Assembly: GCA_031280885.1 (NCBI GenBank)
Contig: JAITGD010000025.1
Location: 1 to 36,244, forward strand
From: Prevotellaceae bacterium
GTDB taxonomy: Bacteria; Bacteroidota; Bacteroidia; Bacteroidales; UBA932
Length of the DNA: 36,244 nt
Direction: 5' to 3'
Within the stretch, counting starts at the first letter, position 1; every line of letters starts with the position of its first letter. Position numbers and translations under genes: made by a program. Of the stretch, positions 17,007-25,120 are shown one piece after another. The notes below the pieces were generated by a model. That model did no database searches, had not been told where the DNA came from, and saw only the letters and a list, made by a program, of their open reading frames with translations.

Positions 17007-17033
17007 CCGGTTAGCTTATGATTAATTAACCGG
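17007..17033. terminator. Small inverted repeat next to the recF stop
   Basis: CCGGTTA and TAACCGG pair across 13 bases, starting 5 bp beyond the recF stop codon. There is no strong T-run on the recF strand, so it is a weak candidate for the end of the recF operon. Confidence 0.35.
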
Positions 17034-17038
17034 CGTAT

Positions 17039-18181
17039 TTATATTTCCTCTGATGGAGTTTCGTTTTCTATTGATTTTGATGATGGTTCGGCGATTAGCT
17101 CTGCTTTTCCCGCTTCGATTCTGAAGAGTTTATAGTCTGTTGCAGTCTTTTCGAGCAGGCGATCAAGTCGGTTTTTATTGCTATCGGTCAGAAATATCTG
17201 GCCAAAGCCATTTCCGACAACCAGCGTAATCAACCTCTCGACCCTTCCGGTGTCTAATTTGTCGAAAATATCGTCGAGCAATAGGATAGGAGAGAATCCG
17301 GCGTGTTGCTTTATGATATGAAATTGAGCCATTTTCATTGCGATGAGGTATGTCTTTTGCTGCCCCTGCGAACCGGCATAACGGACGGCTCGCCCGTCGA
17401 TTTCCATGCCAAGATCATCGCGATGAACGCCCGTCGTAGTATGTTGCATGAAGAGATCTCTATCGAGACTTTCTTCCAGCAATTCAGCCAGCCGTCCGCG
17501 ACTTAAATCGGAGCGATACAGCAGGTTCGGCGATTCCTTACTGTCGGATATCGAGGCGTAAACTTCGCGGAAAGTCGGCGTAAAGGCTTGGATTAGCGCT
17601 GCGCGTTTTTCGTAGATCACTTGGCCTGAGTTCGAGAGGCTTTCGTTGAGTATTTTCAGCAGTTCGCTGTCGATATTGCCACTTTTCAGCAGTTTGTTAC
17701 GCTGCGCAATCGTGTGATTGTATTTGAGTAGCGCGTTCAGATAGTCTCTGTCGGTCTGAGCGATAACTGCATTGAGAAACTTTCGTCTCTCTTCTCCGCT
17801 GTCGCTTATCAGCGAAGTATCCGAAGGGGTGATTATAACTATTGGGATGTGTCCGATGTGTTCCGATAGGCGCTCGTACTCTTTGACATTCAGCTTAAAA
17901 GATTTTTTACCGTTACGTTTCACTCCGCATGATACCGTGATTTCTTCCTGACGGTGGTCGTATATTCCTTTGATAATAAAATACTGTTCTTTGTCGCGAA
18001 TATTTGCGGTATCGCCTGTCTTGAAATGACTTTTGCACATCGAGAGGTAGTAGATACTATCGAGCAGATTAGTTTTGCCTTCGCCATTATCTCCGGCGAA
18101 GCAATTCAGCACCGGCGAGCAGTCGATTTCAATTTCTTCGATATTTTTAAAGTCCGTAAGAGCGAGATGTTTTAAGTACAT
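17039..18181 (-). CDS. recF: DNA replication/repair protein RecF
   Basis: SMC-like ATPase of 380 residues that helps load RecA at single-stranded gaps. The Walker A motif is GDNGEGKTN at 30-38. The signature and Walker B regions are YAGSQGQQKTYLIAMKMAQ and ILLLDDIFDKLDTGRVERL, followed by GQIFLTDSN. A short acidic tail (SKSIENETPSEEI) follows the conserved core. It is the last of four tightly spaced minus-strand genes (FKBP lipoprotein, rsmA, radC, recF) and is not next to dnaA or dnaN in this window. Confidence 0.96.
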   Translation of the reverse strand: MYLKHLALTDFKNIEEIEIDCSPVLNCFAGDNGEGKTNLLDSIYYLSMCKSHFKTGDTANIRDKEQYFIIKGIYDHRQEEITVSCGVKRNGKKSFKLNVKEYERLSEHIGHIPIVIITPSDTSLISDSGEERRKFLNAVIAQTDRDYLNALLKYNHTIAQRNKLLKSGNIDSELLKILNESLSNSGQVIYEKRAALIQAFTPTFREVYASISDSKESPNLLYRSDLSRGRLAELLEESLDRDLFMQHTTTGVHRDDLGMEIDGRAVRYAGSQGQQKTYLIAMKMAQFHIIKQHAGFSPILLLDDIFDKLDTGRVERLITLVVGNGFGQIFLTDSNKNRLDRLLEKTATDYKLFRIEAGKAELIAEPSSKSIENETPSEEI

Positions 18182-18199
18182 TGTCAGCGTATTGAGGTC

Positions 18200-18895
18200 T
18201 CAGAGGAGTACATTATCGGCGAAGCTGAAGTATTGTGCATCGGCTATAATTATGTGGTCGCTTAGTATGATGTTGAAGTATTCAAACGCTGTTTTGAGTT
18301 TATTTGTCAGCGCTTTATCAGCGACGCCCGGATTACAGTTTCCAGAGGGATGGTTGTGTACTGCGACGACCGAAGAAGCGGAGTTTTCCAGCGCTAATTT
18401 GACGCATATTTTCACATCCACCGAAGTATTCTCTACGCCGCCTTGTCCGACTTTGATTTTGTTTATTACTGTGCCTGCGCGGTTTACGAATAACAGCCAA
18501 AACTCCTCATAGTTGAGGTCGGCGAGCAGGGGGTAGAAGATGTCGAAGACTTGTTTCGAGGTGGTTATCTTTGTTTTGAGTGGCGATTCGGCATTTTTGC
18601 GTCTTCTGCCGAGTTCCATAGCCGCCGCAATTGTAACTGCGCGCGCTTCGCCAATGCCTTTGAATCGACGCAGTTCAGCAATGCCAAGTTTGCCGAGCTT
18701 GTTGAGATTATTATCCACAGAGGCAAGCAGGCGTTTGGCCAGATCGACGGCAGTTTCTTCCGTATTGCCCGAGCCGATGAGAATCGCAATCAATTCGGCG
18801 TCGCTAAGGGCTGAGTGTCCCTTACTCAGCATCTTCTCACGCGGACGGTCGTCCTTTGCCCATGCTTTTATTGGTAGATGTTCCTGTTCGTTCAT
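18200..18895 (-). CDS. radC: RadC-family JAB/MPN domain protein
   Basis: The 231-residue protein has an N-terminal helix-hairpin-helix region (ALSDAELIAILIGSG, LRRFKGIGEARAVTI) and a C-terminal JAMM metalloprotease-like domain. The metal motif is HNHPSGNCNPGVAD with His180, His182 and Asp193. A repair role has been questioned for this family, so the true function is uncertain. It lies 18 bp upstream of recF and 15 bp downstream of rsmA. Confidence 0.95.
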   Translation of the reverse strand: MNEQEHLPIKAWAKDDRPREKMLSKGHSALSDAELIAILIGSGNTEETAVDLAKRLLASVDNNLNKLGKLGIAELRRFKGIGEARAVTIAAAMELGRRRKNAESPLKTKITTSKQVFDIFYPLLADLNYEEFWLLFVNRAGTVINKIKVGQGGVENTSVDVKICVKLALENSASSVVAVHNHPSGNCNPGVADKALTNKLKTAFEYFNIILSDHIIIADAQYFSFADNVLL

Positions 18896-18910
18896 TGGAT
18901 TTGCCCGCGA

Positions 18911-19681
18911 TTACGGTTTTAGAATTTTCGACAGCTCTCGTGTCAGTTCCTCGAATTGTTCGATGTTTAATCTTTCAGGTCGAAGCGTTTGCAGCGGGTG
19001 GTTGAGTGTTTGTTTTCCGAGTAGCGGTTTCAGCGAGTTGCCGATAATTTTTCTTCGTTGGTTGAAAGTACTTTTGACTATTCGGATAAATAGCGCTTCG
19101 TCGCAGTTCATCATTTTCCGCGAGTTACGTTTGAGTTTTACTACAGCTGACTTCACTTTCGGCGGAGGGATGAACACATTTTCATCGACAGTAAAGAGGT
19201 ATTCCACATCGTACCAGCATTGTAGAAGGATGCTCAGTATTCCATACGTACGGTTTCCGGAGTTTGCGGCCATTCGTTGCGCCACTTCCTTTTGCACCAT
19301 GCCTACTACTTCGGGAATCAGCTCTTTATTTTCGATAATTTTGAAGAATATTTGCGATGAAATATTGTACGGAAAGTTACCTATGACCGAGAATTGTTGT
19401 CCTGCAAATGTTTCCATGAGGTTCATGTCGAGGAAATCAGCCTGATAAAGTTTATCTGCAAGGATAGGATATGCTTTGTGCAAAAAAGAAATGGACTCGC
19501 GGTCGAGTTCAACGGCGCGCAAGTCCAGATCATTACGTTTCAGCAGGAAATTGGTAAGCACTCCTGTTCCCGGCCCCACTTCCAATGCTCTACCCGATAG
19601 AGCTTCGAGCGAAGCGGTTATATCGCGGGCAATATTTTTGTCCTTTAGGAAATGCTGCCCCAGCGATTTCTTCGCTCTCAT
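18911..19681 (-). CDS. rsmA: 16S rRNA A1518/A1519 N6-dimethyltransferase
   Basis: KsgA/RsmA of 256 residues dimethylates two adjacent adenines near the 3' end of 16S rRNA. The N-terminus is the typical KKSLGQHFLKD. The SAM loop EVGPGTGVLTN is at 34-44 and the catalytic NFPY at 102-105, with VVGMVQKEVAQRMAA and FNQRRKIIGNSLK later. It lies 12 bp after the FKBP lipoprotein gene in the same operon. Confidence 0.96.
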   Translation of the reverse strand: MRAKKSLGQHFLKDKNIARDITASLEALSGRALEVGPGTGVLTNFLLKRNDLDLRAVELDRESISFLHKAYPILADKLYQADFLDMNLMETFAGQQFSVIGNFPYNISSQIFFKIIENKELIPEVVGMVQKEVAQRMAANSGNRTYGILSILLQCWYDVEYLFTVDENVFIPPPKVKSAVVKLKRNSRKMMNCDEALFIRIVKSTFNQRRKIIGNSLKPLLGKQTLNHPLQTLRPERLNIEQFEELTRELSKILKP

Positions 19682-19693
19682 AATTAGATGTGC

Positions 19694-20428
19694 TTATTTT
19701 TCTGTTTTTACCTCGACGGGTTCGGTTTGACTTTTTGGCGAGGAGTTATCGGGATAAACTTTCAGCAGTTCGACCTCAAAAATCAAAGCAGATCCAGGTC
19801 TGATAGTCGGTCCGGCGTATCGATCGCCATACCCCAGTTCGGCAGGGATAAACAGCTTGTAGCTTGCGCCTTCCTTCATCATTTGCAGGCCTTCGATCCA
19901 TCCTCTGATTCCGCTGTTGAGCGAAGTTTTGAGAGGTTTGCCGTGGTCGTGCGACGAGTCGAACTTAGTACCGTCCATCAGCGTACCGGTGTAATGTACT
20001 TCGACTGTGTCAGTTGGCTTCGGGCTAATGCCTTCGCCTTCTTTGATAATTTGGTATAGCAATCCGCTTTCGGTGCTGTCTATACCTTCTGATTTCCTGG
20101 TCTTTTCAAGGAAATCGATGTTTTCTCTCTTGTACTTTTCCTGCATTTTGAGCATGTAGGAATTGATTACTTCGAGAGCCTTGTTGTTGCTCATCTCGAT
20201 TGAATCCTTTGTAAGGACGTCGTATATTCCCGACATGAGATAAGCAGTGTTTACATCGAGTTTGCTTTCGTCGATTCTGCGTTTGATTTCAGACGCTTCG
20301 AACACTCCGATTGCGTAGCTCATTGAATCTCTGTCAGACGAAGAACGGCTTAATTTTTCTCCGCCAGGATTGTTGCACGAGGAAATGAGGTAGCCCGCGC
20401 AACAGAATAAAAGAAATAATTTCTTCAT
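19694..20428 (-). CDS. FKBP-type peptidyl-prolyl isomerase lipoprotein
   Basis: The 244-residue protein has a lipoprotein signal (LISSC, Cys18), so it is anchored at a membrane on the periplasmic side. An N-terminal dimerisation-type helical region (SMSYAIGVFEASEIKRRI onward) precedes the FKBP domain at about 122-228 (TVEVHYTGTLMDGTKFDSS, PAELGYGDRYAGPTIRPGSALIFEVELL). It is thought to assist folding of exported proteins. The final SQTEPVEVKTEK lies beyond the fold. It is the first gene of the operon leading to rsmA, radC and recF and diverges from atpE. Confidence 0.93.
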   Translation of the reverse strand: MKKLFLLFCCAGYLISSCNNPGGEKLSRSSSDRDSMSYAIGVFEASEIKRRIDESKLDVNTAYLMSGIYDVLTKDSIEMSNNKALEVINSYMLKMQEKYKRENIDFLEKTRKSEGIDSTESGLLYQIIKEGEGISPKPTDTVEVHYTGTLMDGTKFDSSHDHGKPLKTSLNSGIRGWIEGLQMMKEGASYKLFIPAELGYGDRYAGPTIRPGSALIFEVELLKVYPDNSSPKSQTEPVEVKTEK

Positions 20429-20471
20429 ATTAAATACTTTATTATCGTTAAATAGCGTTTATATTCGGATG

Positions 20472-20479
20472 CAAAAATA
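20472..20479 (-). promoter_or_regulatory. -7 promoter element of the FKBP-rsmA-radC-recF operon
   Basis: On the minus strand TATTTTTG matches TAnnTTTG, 43 bp before the ATG. A TTG at 20500-20498 lies 18 bp further upstream, close to the expected -33 position. Confidence 0.6.
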
Positions 20480-20542
20480 AAACTTATTTCAATATACCAA
20501 GAAATTCGCCGCAACAAAAGTACAACATTCCGCGTAATTTTA

Positions 20543-20550
20543 TACATTTG
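20543..20550 (+). promoter_or_regulatory. -7 promoter element of atpE-recN
   Basis: TACATTTG matches TAnnTTTG, 85 bp upstream of the atpE ATG, in the divergent gap with the FKBP operon. Confidence 0.5.
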
Positions 20551-20635
20551 CCGAAAATTTTGCGCCGAAAACGGAGCAATAAATGTACGATAAACAGGTA
20601 TTAATTATTTATATAACGTAAATTTCACAATAGAA

Positions 20636-20893
20636 ATGACTTTATTAACAATTTTTCTGCAAGTGGCCGCCGGAGCCGGCCTTGGCAAAATGGGCGCTGC
20701 TTTGGGCGCCGGAATAGCTATAGTAGGCGCTGCCTTGGGCATTGGACGTATCGGGAGTTCGGCTCTGGATGCGATGGCTCGTCAGCCCGAGAGTACCAAC
20801 GACATACGCTCGAACATGATTCTTGCCGCAGCATTGATCGAGGGTGCAGCTTTTTTTGCGCTCTTAGTGTGTATTCTCGTTCTTGTTTTGTAG
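20636..20893 (+). CDS. atpE: ATP synthase F0 subunit c
   Basis: The 85-residue hairpin membrane protein forms the rotor ring of the F-type ATP synthase. The Gly-rich first helix (GAALGAGIAIVGAALGIGRIG), the polar loop ARQPE and the ion-carrying Glu in the second helix (ALIEGAAFFALLV) are all present. The residues after that Glu are Gly-Ala rather than the Ser-Thr of sodium-type rings, so proton use is likely. No other ATP synthase gene is in the window. It is followed 9 bp later by recN. Confidence 0.93.
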   Translation: MTLLTIFLQVAAGAGLGKMGAALGAGIAIVGAALGIGRIGSSALDAMARQPESTNDIRSNMILAAALIEGAAFFALLVCILVLVL

Positions 20894-20902
20894 TTCGACG
20901 AA

Positions 20903-22576
20903 GTGCTTGTCGATTTAAACATAGAAAATTACGCACTGATTGACAAACTCAATATCCGTTTCGATGCGGGTTTGAGTATAATCACCGGCGAAACAGGCGC
21001 CGGAAAATCCATTTTGCTTGGTGCGCTCTCGCTCGTTCTCGGCGAACGCGCCGACACGAACGTCCTGAAAAATAAAGATAAAAACTGTGTTGTGGAAGGG
21101 ATGTTTCGTATCGACGGTTACGGTTTGACTGCGATTCTCGCCTCCAACGACATCGACGTGCCGAGAGAAGGCGAACTGATAGTCAGACGGGTGATAAATC
21201 CTGCGGGCAAATCGCGAGCTTTTATCAACGATTCGCCAGTGAGCGTCAGCACGATGAAGGAAATCGGCGACAAGCTCATCGACGTTCATTCGCAGCACCA
21301 AAATCTGCTGTTGGCAACCGGAGGATTTCGACTTTCGGTGGTCGATGCGCTTGCCGTACAAGGCTCGATTCGTGATGAATATGGCGCAGCCTACGGCGAT
21401 TATCGAGACAAAGAACGCAAACTCGCCTCCCTGCGCGAACTCAGCGCTCAGGCAAAAAACGATTACGAATACATCAAATATCGTTACGAACAGCTTGAAC
21501 AAGCCAAACTTCTGGCCGGCGAACAGGAGGATCTCGAAGCGGAGGCAAGCCGTCTGCGTCATGCCGAAGAAATTCGCGAAGGCTACGGACGAATCACTGC
21601 GACGCTCTCCGGCGACGAAATATCGGTGAGCGACATGCTGAAGGAAATCGAACATATATTCGGCAAACTCGCCGCCGTGCATCCCGAATCGAAAGAACTC
21701 GCCGAGCGTACACATTCGATATTGATTGAAGTAAAGGATGTTGCCGAAGAATCGGAGCGTATCGGCGGACAGTTGCAAAGCGACCCTTCGCGTTTAGCCG
21801 AAGTCGAACAGCGACTGAATCTTATATACGATCTTCAACAAAGGCACAGAGTCGATACGGTAGCCGAACTGATTGCAATTCGGGACAAATTGGACGCGGA
21901 AATAATCGCCGCAGACAATTTCGACGAGGAACTCGCCGCTCTGCAAAAGGCTGTGGATGAGGCTTTCGATAAGGTGAAAAAACTCGGAGCAAAGTTGTCG
22001 GAAGGCAGAAGCGGGGCTATTCCAGAGATCGAAAGATACATAACTTCAATGCTCAAACAGCTTGGTATTCCGAATGTTGTATTCAAGGTGCGCCTGACTT
22101 CGGACGGCGATTATACCGCCACCGGTCGCGACGAGATCGGTTTTATGTTCTCGGCCAACAAGGACGTTGCGCCGCGCGAAATATCGAAGGTGGCTTCGGG
22201 CGGCGAAATGTCGCGTTTGATGCTTTCACTCAAATCATTGCTCGCCGAAAGCGTAAAATTGCCGACAATAATTTTCGACGAAATCGACACCGGCGTATCC
22301 GGCGAAGTTTCCGATAAAATGGGCGACATAATCAAGCGATTGTCGAAGGGAGTGCAGGTAATCAATATAACGCATCTGCCGCAAGTAGCAGCTAAAGGCG
22401 ACAGTCATTACCTTGTTTACAAGGAGGATACAGCAACGGCTACTCTTACCAAAGTGCGCCGTCTGAATCGCGATGAACGTGTCGATGAAATAGCAAAAAT
22501 GCTCAGCGGAAGCGTAATTACCGACGCCGCCATCGCGCACGCAAAAACGCTGATTTTTGGACTTTTGGACAGATAG
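20903..22576 (+). CDS. recN: DNA repair protein RecN
   Basis: SMC-like protein of 557 residues involved in double-strand break repair. The Walker A motif GETGAGKS is at 29-36, followed by a long coiled-coil middle (about 155-370). The ABC signature is VASGGEMSRLMLSLKS, and the Walker B region is TIIFDEIDTGVSGEVSDKM. It starts with GTG (MLVDLNIENYALID is the normal family start; no in-frame ATG is nearby) 9 bp after atpE, so it is probably cotranscribed. The last residues, FGLLDR, and the TAG stop are encoded by the first three units of the family A array that follows. Confidence 0.95.
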   Translation: MLVDLNIENYALIDKLNIRFDAGLSIITGETGAGKSILLGALSLVLGERADTNVLKNKDKNCVVEGMFRIDGYGLTAILASNDIDVPREGELIVRRVINPAGKSRAFINDSPVSVSTMKEIGDKLIDVHSQHQNLLLATGGFRLSVVDALAVQGSIRDEYGAAYGDYRDKERKLASLRELSAQAKNDYEYIKYRYEQLEQAKLLAGEQEDLEAEASRLRHAEEIREGYGRITATLSGDEISVSDMLKEIEHIFGKLAAVHPESKELAERTHSILIEVKDVAEESERIGGQLQSDPSRLAEVEQRLNLIYDLQQRHRVDTVAELIAIRDKLDAEIIAADNFDEELAALQKAVDEAFDKVKKLGAKLSEGRSGAIPEIERYITSMLKQLGIPNVVFKVRLTSDGDYTATGRDEIGFMFSANKDVAPREISKVASGGEMSRLMLSLKSLLAESVKLPTIIFDEIDTGVSGEVSDKMGDIIKRLSKGVQVINITHLPQVAAKGDSHYLVYKEDTATATLTKVRRLNRDERVDEIAKMLSGSVITDAAIAHAKTLIFGLLDR

Positions 22577-22857
22577 ACTATTGGACTTTTAGACTTTTGG
22601 ACTTTTAGACTTTTAGTCTTTTAGACTTTTAGACTTTTAGACTTTTAGACTTTTGGACTGTCAGAAAGTCCTGGCTCTTGATTCTTGTAATCTTGGCTCA
22701 ACAGTCCAAAAACAGTCCAACAGTCCAACAGTCCAACAGTCCAACAGTCCAACAGTCCAACAGTCCAACAGTCCAACAGTCCAATAGTCCAACAGTCCAA
22801 AAACAGTCCAACAGTCCAACAGTCCAACAGTCCAAAAACAGTCCAACAGTCCAAAAA
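22555..22857. repeat. Large family A inverted array with family B core, downstream of recN
   Basis: Thirteen consecutive 8-bp units (TTTTGGAC/TTTTAGAC type) fill 22555-22658 without a break. A 41-bp spacer holds a family B word (CTTGTAATCTTGGCTC). About eighteen opposite-orientation units (AACAGTCC) then fill 22700-22857, with three AAA insertions between units. The arms could form a cruciform or, in RNA, a stem of roughly 100 bp. The left arm begins inside recN. Confidence 0.95.
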
Positions 22858-22864
22858 TTGTTAT

Positions 22865-22872
22865 TAGTTTTG
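22865..22872 (+). promoter_or_regulatory. -7 promoter element of the YdjM-like gene
   Basis: TAGTTTTG matches TAnnTTTG, 46 bp before the ATG and 7 bp beyond the last family A unit. The region where a -33 element would lie is repeat sequence. Confidence 0.45.
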
Positions 22873-22918
22873 CGGCGGATTTTAGATTGGTATGAGATAT
22901 TTAAACATCGGATAATTA

Positions 22919-23938
22919 ATGGATTCTCTAACACATGTATTGATAGGTTCGACAATCGGACAGGCAATTGCGGGTAAAAAATACGGAGGCAAAGCCTTGT
23001 TTTGGGGGGCGGTTGCAGGAAGCGCGCCCGACGTCGATTCAGTTTTTCAATGGCTTTTTACGCCGGTAAATTCTTTGTTTTTTCATCGAGGCATATCTCA
23101 TTCGCTTCTGTTTTGGGTGATTTTAAGTCCTTTGCTGGCATGGCTGATAAACAAGATTCACAAAGGCGACAAGGCCGATTTCCGAAGTTGGCTCAAACTT
23201 ACGTCGATAGCCTGGTTTTCGCATCTTTTTGTCGATATGTTCAACACTTACGGAACGGGGATATTCGAGCCGTTTTCGCATCAGCGCGTGGCTTTCGATT
23301 CGATTAACGTGGTTGATGTTTTCTTTTCGTTTCCTCTGTTGATTGCTTTGATTCTGTGTTTTATGCTGAAATCTGTGAATCGTCGCAGAGTGGCGTCAGT
23401 GTCGGCCTTAGTTTTATCGACAGCTTATCTATGTTTTACTATTGTAAACAAAATCGGAACCGAACACTCTGTCGAACATCAACTTGCCGAACAGAGCGTA
23501 AAGTTTCGGCGTTTATTGTCGTCTCCCTTGCCGCTCGCCAATTTAGCATGGATGATAACCGCCGAAGACAGCACGGGATATTGGACTGGAACATACTACA
23601 ATACATCCAAAAACGAAATAAATTTTGAATATATTCCTAAACAGGACGAACTGTCGGAATCGTTTGAAGGTTTGCGTGATTTCGAAAGATTGCAGACTTT
23701 TACCAAAGGCTGGTATGCGCTTCAAAGCAACGAGGATTCTGCGAAAAACATCAACGAAGTAACATTGTACGATCTGCGATTCAGTTCCTTATCCTTTACG
23801 GAATCGGAACGTTTTGTGTTTCGATTCACCATGCAGCGCGACGGCGACGGAATGAAAGTAAATCGAACCAGACCAATAAGATATATAAACGGACGCAACG
23901 CAAGAGAATATTGCCGAAAAGTGTTTCGACGGACGTAA
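22919..23938 (+). CDS. YdjM/LexA-binding-like membrane-bound metal-dependent hydrolase
   Basis: The 339-residue protein belongs to the membrane-bound metal-dependent hydrolase family (YdjM, formerly DUF457). Conserved His and Asp motifs occur in order: MDSLTHVLIGSTIG, GSAPDVDSVFQW, FFHRGISHSLLFW and SHLFVDMFNTYG. They alternate with four transmembrane segments in the first 190 residues. The C-terminal half (about 195-339) is soluble and less conserved. The substrate is unknown. It is convergent with the glycosyltransferase gene, leaving only 9 bp between stops. Confidence 0.88.
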   Translation: MDSLTHVLIGSTIGQAIAGKKYGGKALFWGAVAGSAPDVDSVFQWLFTPVNSLFFHRGISHSLLFWVILSPLLAWLINKIHKGDKADFRSWLKLTSIAWFSHLFVDMFNTYGTGIFEPFSHQRVAFDSINVVDVFFSFPLLIALILCFMLKSVNRRRVASVSALVLSTAYLCFTIVNKIGTEHSVEHQLAEQSVKFRRLLSSPLPLANLAWMITAEDSTGYWTGTYYNTSKNEINFEYIPKQDELSESFEGLRDFERLQTFTKGWYALQSNEDSAKNINEVTLYDLRFSSLSFTESERFVFRFTMQRDGDGMKVNRTRPIRYINGRNAREYCRKVFRRT

Positions 23939-23947
23939 TTCGCCGGT

Positions 23948-25120
23948 TTATCGCTCGGCTGCAATCGTTTGAATGTACGTTGCTAGGTCTTGAAACACTT
24001 TCATTTTCTCTGCATTCAATGTTTTTGCAAGTTCTTTTGCGGTTTCTTTTTTTCGTTCCAATTCCTTTGTGTCGAATCGTTGGAAAAAATCATCTGTATC
24101 TTCTTCAACATCACCCGTGTAAGTAATCAGCCATCCTGCTTTTTGCAGTAACTGCCAGTTGTCGGATTCCGCTTCTCCATTGTATAAAAAAGCGCTGCCC
24201 GCACATACGGAACTGACCGTTTTGGACGGTACGGAAATATGCGTACATTGCGGAAACAAGGACGCCAGATGTATATCTATGTATTTCAGATGTTCTCGTT
24301 TCACGGGAGGAATAATTTCGATCCCTTTCTTTCCATTGACATATTGCTTTATGGACTGCACTTTTTCTCCGTATCCGTAAACAGACAGAACAAGTTTGAA
24401 TTTTTCCGTATCAAGATGGTCAACAATCGCGTACAAAAAATCCAAAGAATGTGGCGCACCGAGATTTCCGACATATCCCAGCCGGATTTTACTTCCGTCT
24501 GCTGCCCATTGTGGCATTTCCGAAGCGGCATAATGCTGCATGTCGAATATCCCGCAGGGTATCTGAAAAAAACAAATCGGTTTATTGTTATATCTTTTCT
24601 TTAAAAAATCGGTTTGCAAAGGTCCCAGTGAAATGATAGCCTGCGGAGCATTTTTTACGGTCAGTCGATAAAACCATTTATACAAAAAACTTTTCGCCGA
24701 AACAAGTCCCCATGCCGCAAAAGCCTCCGGATATAAATCCATAGCCCACAATATCCATTTTCTTTTCTTCAAAAGAAGCGCGGCCCACATGTTCAGCAAC
24801 GAAGGGTCGGTCATTACAATAGTAAGGTCGCAAGGTATTTTCTTCGATTTCCGTATCAAAAAATATCCCGACAGCAGATTGGCAAACAGGCGCAGGATTT
24901 TGTTCTCACCGTTGTACAACGTATTTACCTTGAAAATATTCCCTGCCGGAACAACGCCGCTTTTTCCCTGAAAAGAAGAATCGACATGAATCACATTCAC
25001 TTCTATACCAGCGTCAATCAGGTATTTTGCCAGTTCCGCCGCCGATTCGCCCGTGATACCTTTATAAGGAGGATAGTCTCGGTTTACAATATTGACCCTT
25101 ACCTTTTTTGTGTTGTCCAT
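23948..25120 (-). CDS. Glycosyltransferase, GT4-like
   Basis: The 390-residue protein has two Rossmann-like halves typical of GT-B glycosyltransferases: [25 protein letters not shown] at the start (acceptor side) and [24 protein letters not shown] with a C-terminal nucleotide-sugar binding half ([23 protein letters not shown]). It probably adds a sugar to a cell-surface glycan; donor and acceptor are unknown. ATG 25120 is preferred because the upstream 45 codons of open frame overlap the SDR gene in another frame. The start overlaps the SDR stop by 22 bp, so the two are coupled. Confidence 0.85.
   Translation of the reverse strand: MDNTKKVRVNIVNRDYPPYKGITGESAAELAKYLIDAGIEVNVIHVDSSFQGKSGVVPAGNIFKVNTLYNGENKILRLFANLLSGYFLIRKSKKIPCDLTIVMTDPSLLNMWAALLLKKRKWILWAMDLYPEAFAAWGLVSAKSFLYKWFYRLTVKNAPQAIISLGPLQTDFLKKRYNNKPICFFQIPCGIFDMQHYAASEMPQWAADGSKIRLGYVGNLGAPHSLDFLYAIVDHLDTEKFKLVLSVYGYGEKVQSIKQYVNGKKGIEIIPPVKREHLKYIDIHLASLFPQCTHISVPSKTVSSVCAGSAFLYNGEAESDNWQLLQKAGWLITYTGDVEEDTDDFFQRFDTKELERKKETAKELAKTLNAEKMKVFQDLATYIQTIAAER

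Noticed and set aside
16594-17021. Open frames across the palindrome array (RRSEFSKISVW-type repeats)
   Set aside because: Both strands are open in the regular part because 42 is a multiple of three. The frame breaks where the spacing changes to 40, 41 or 44 bp, so the DNA symmetry is better conserved than any protein frame.
22645-22977. Several ORFs of 60 to 99 codons across the family A array
   Set aside because: They are translations of the 8-bp unit in different frames (QQSNSPTV or LLDCWTVG), arising because GTCCAACA has no stop codon. They have no independent coding signal.
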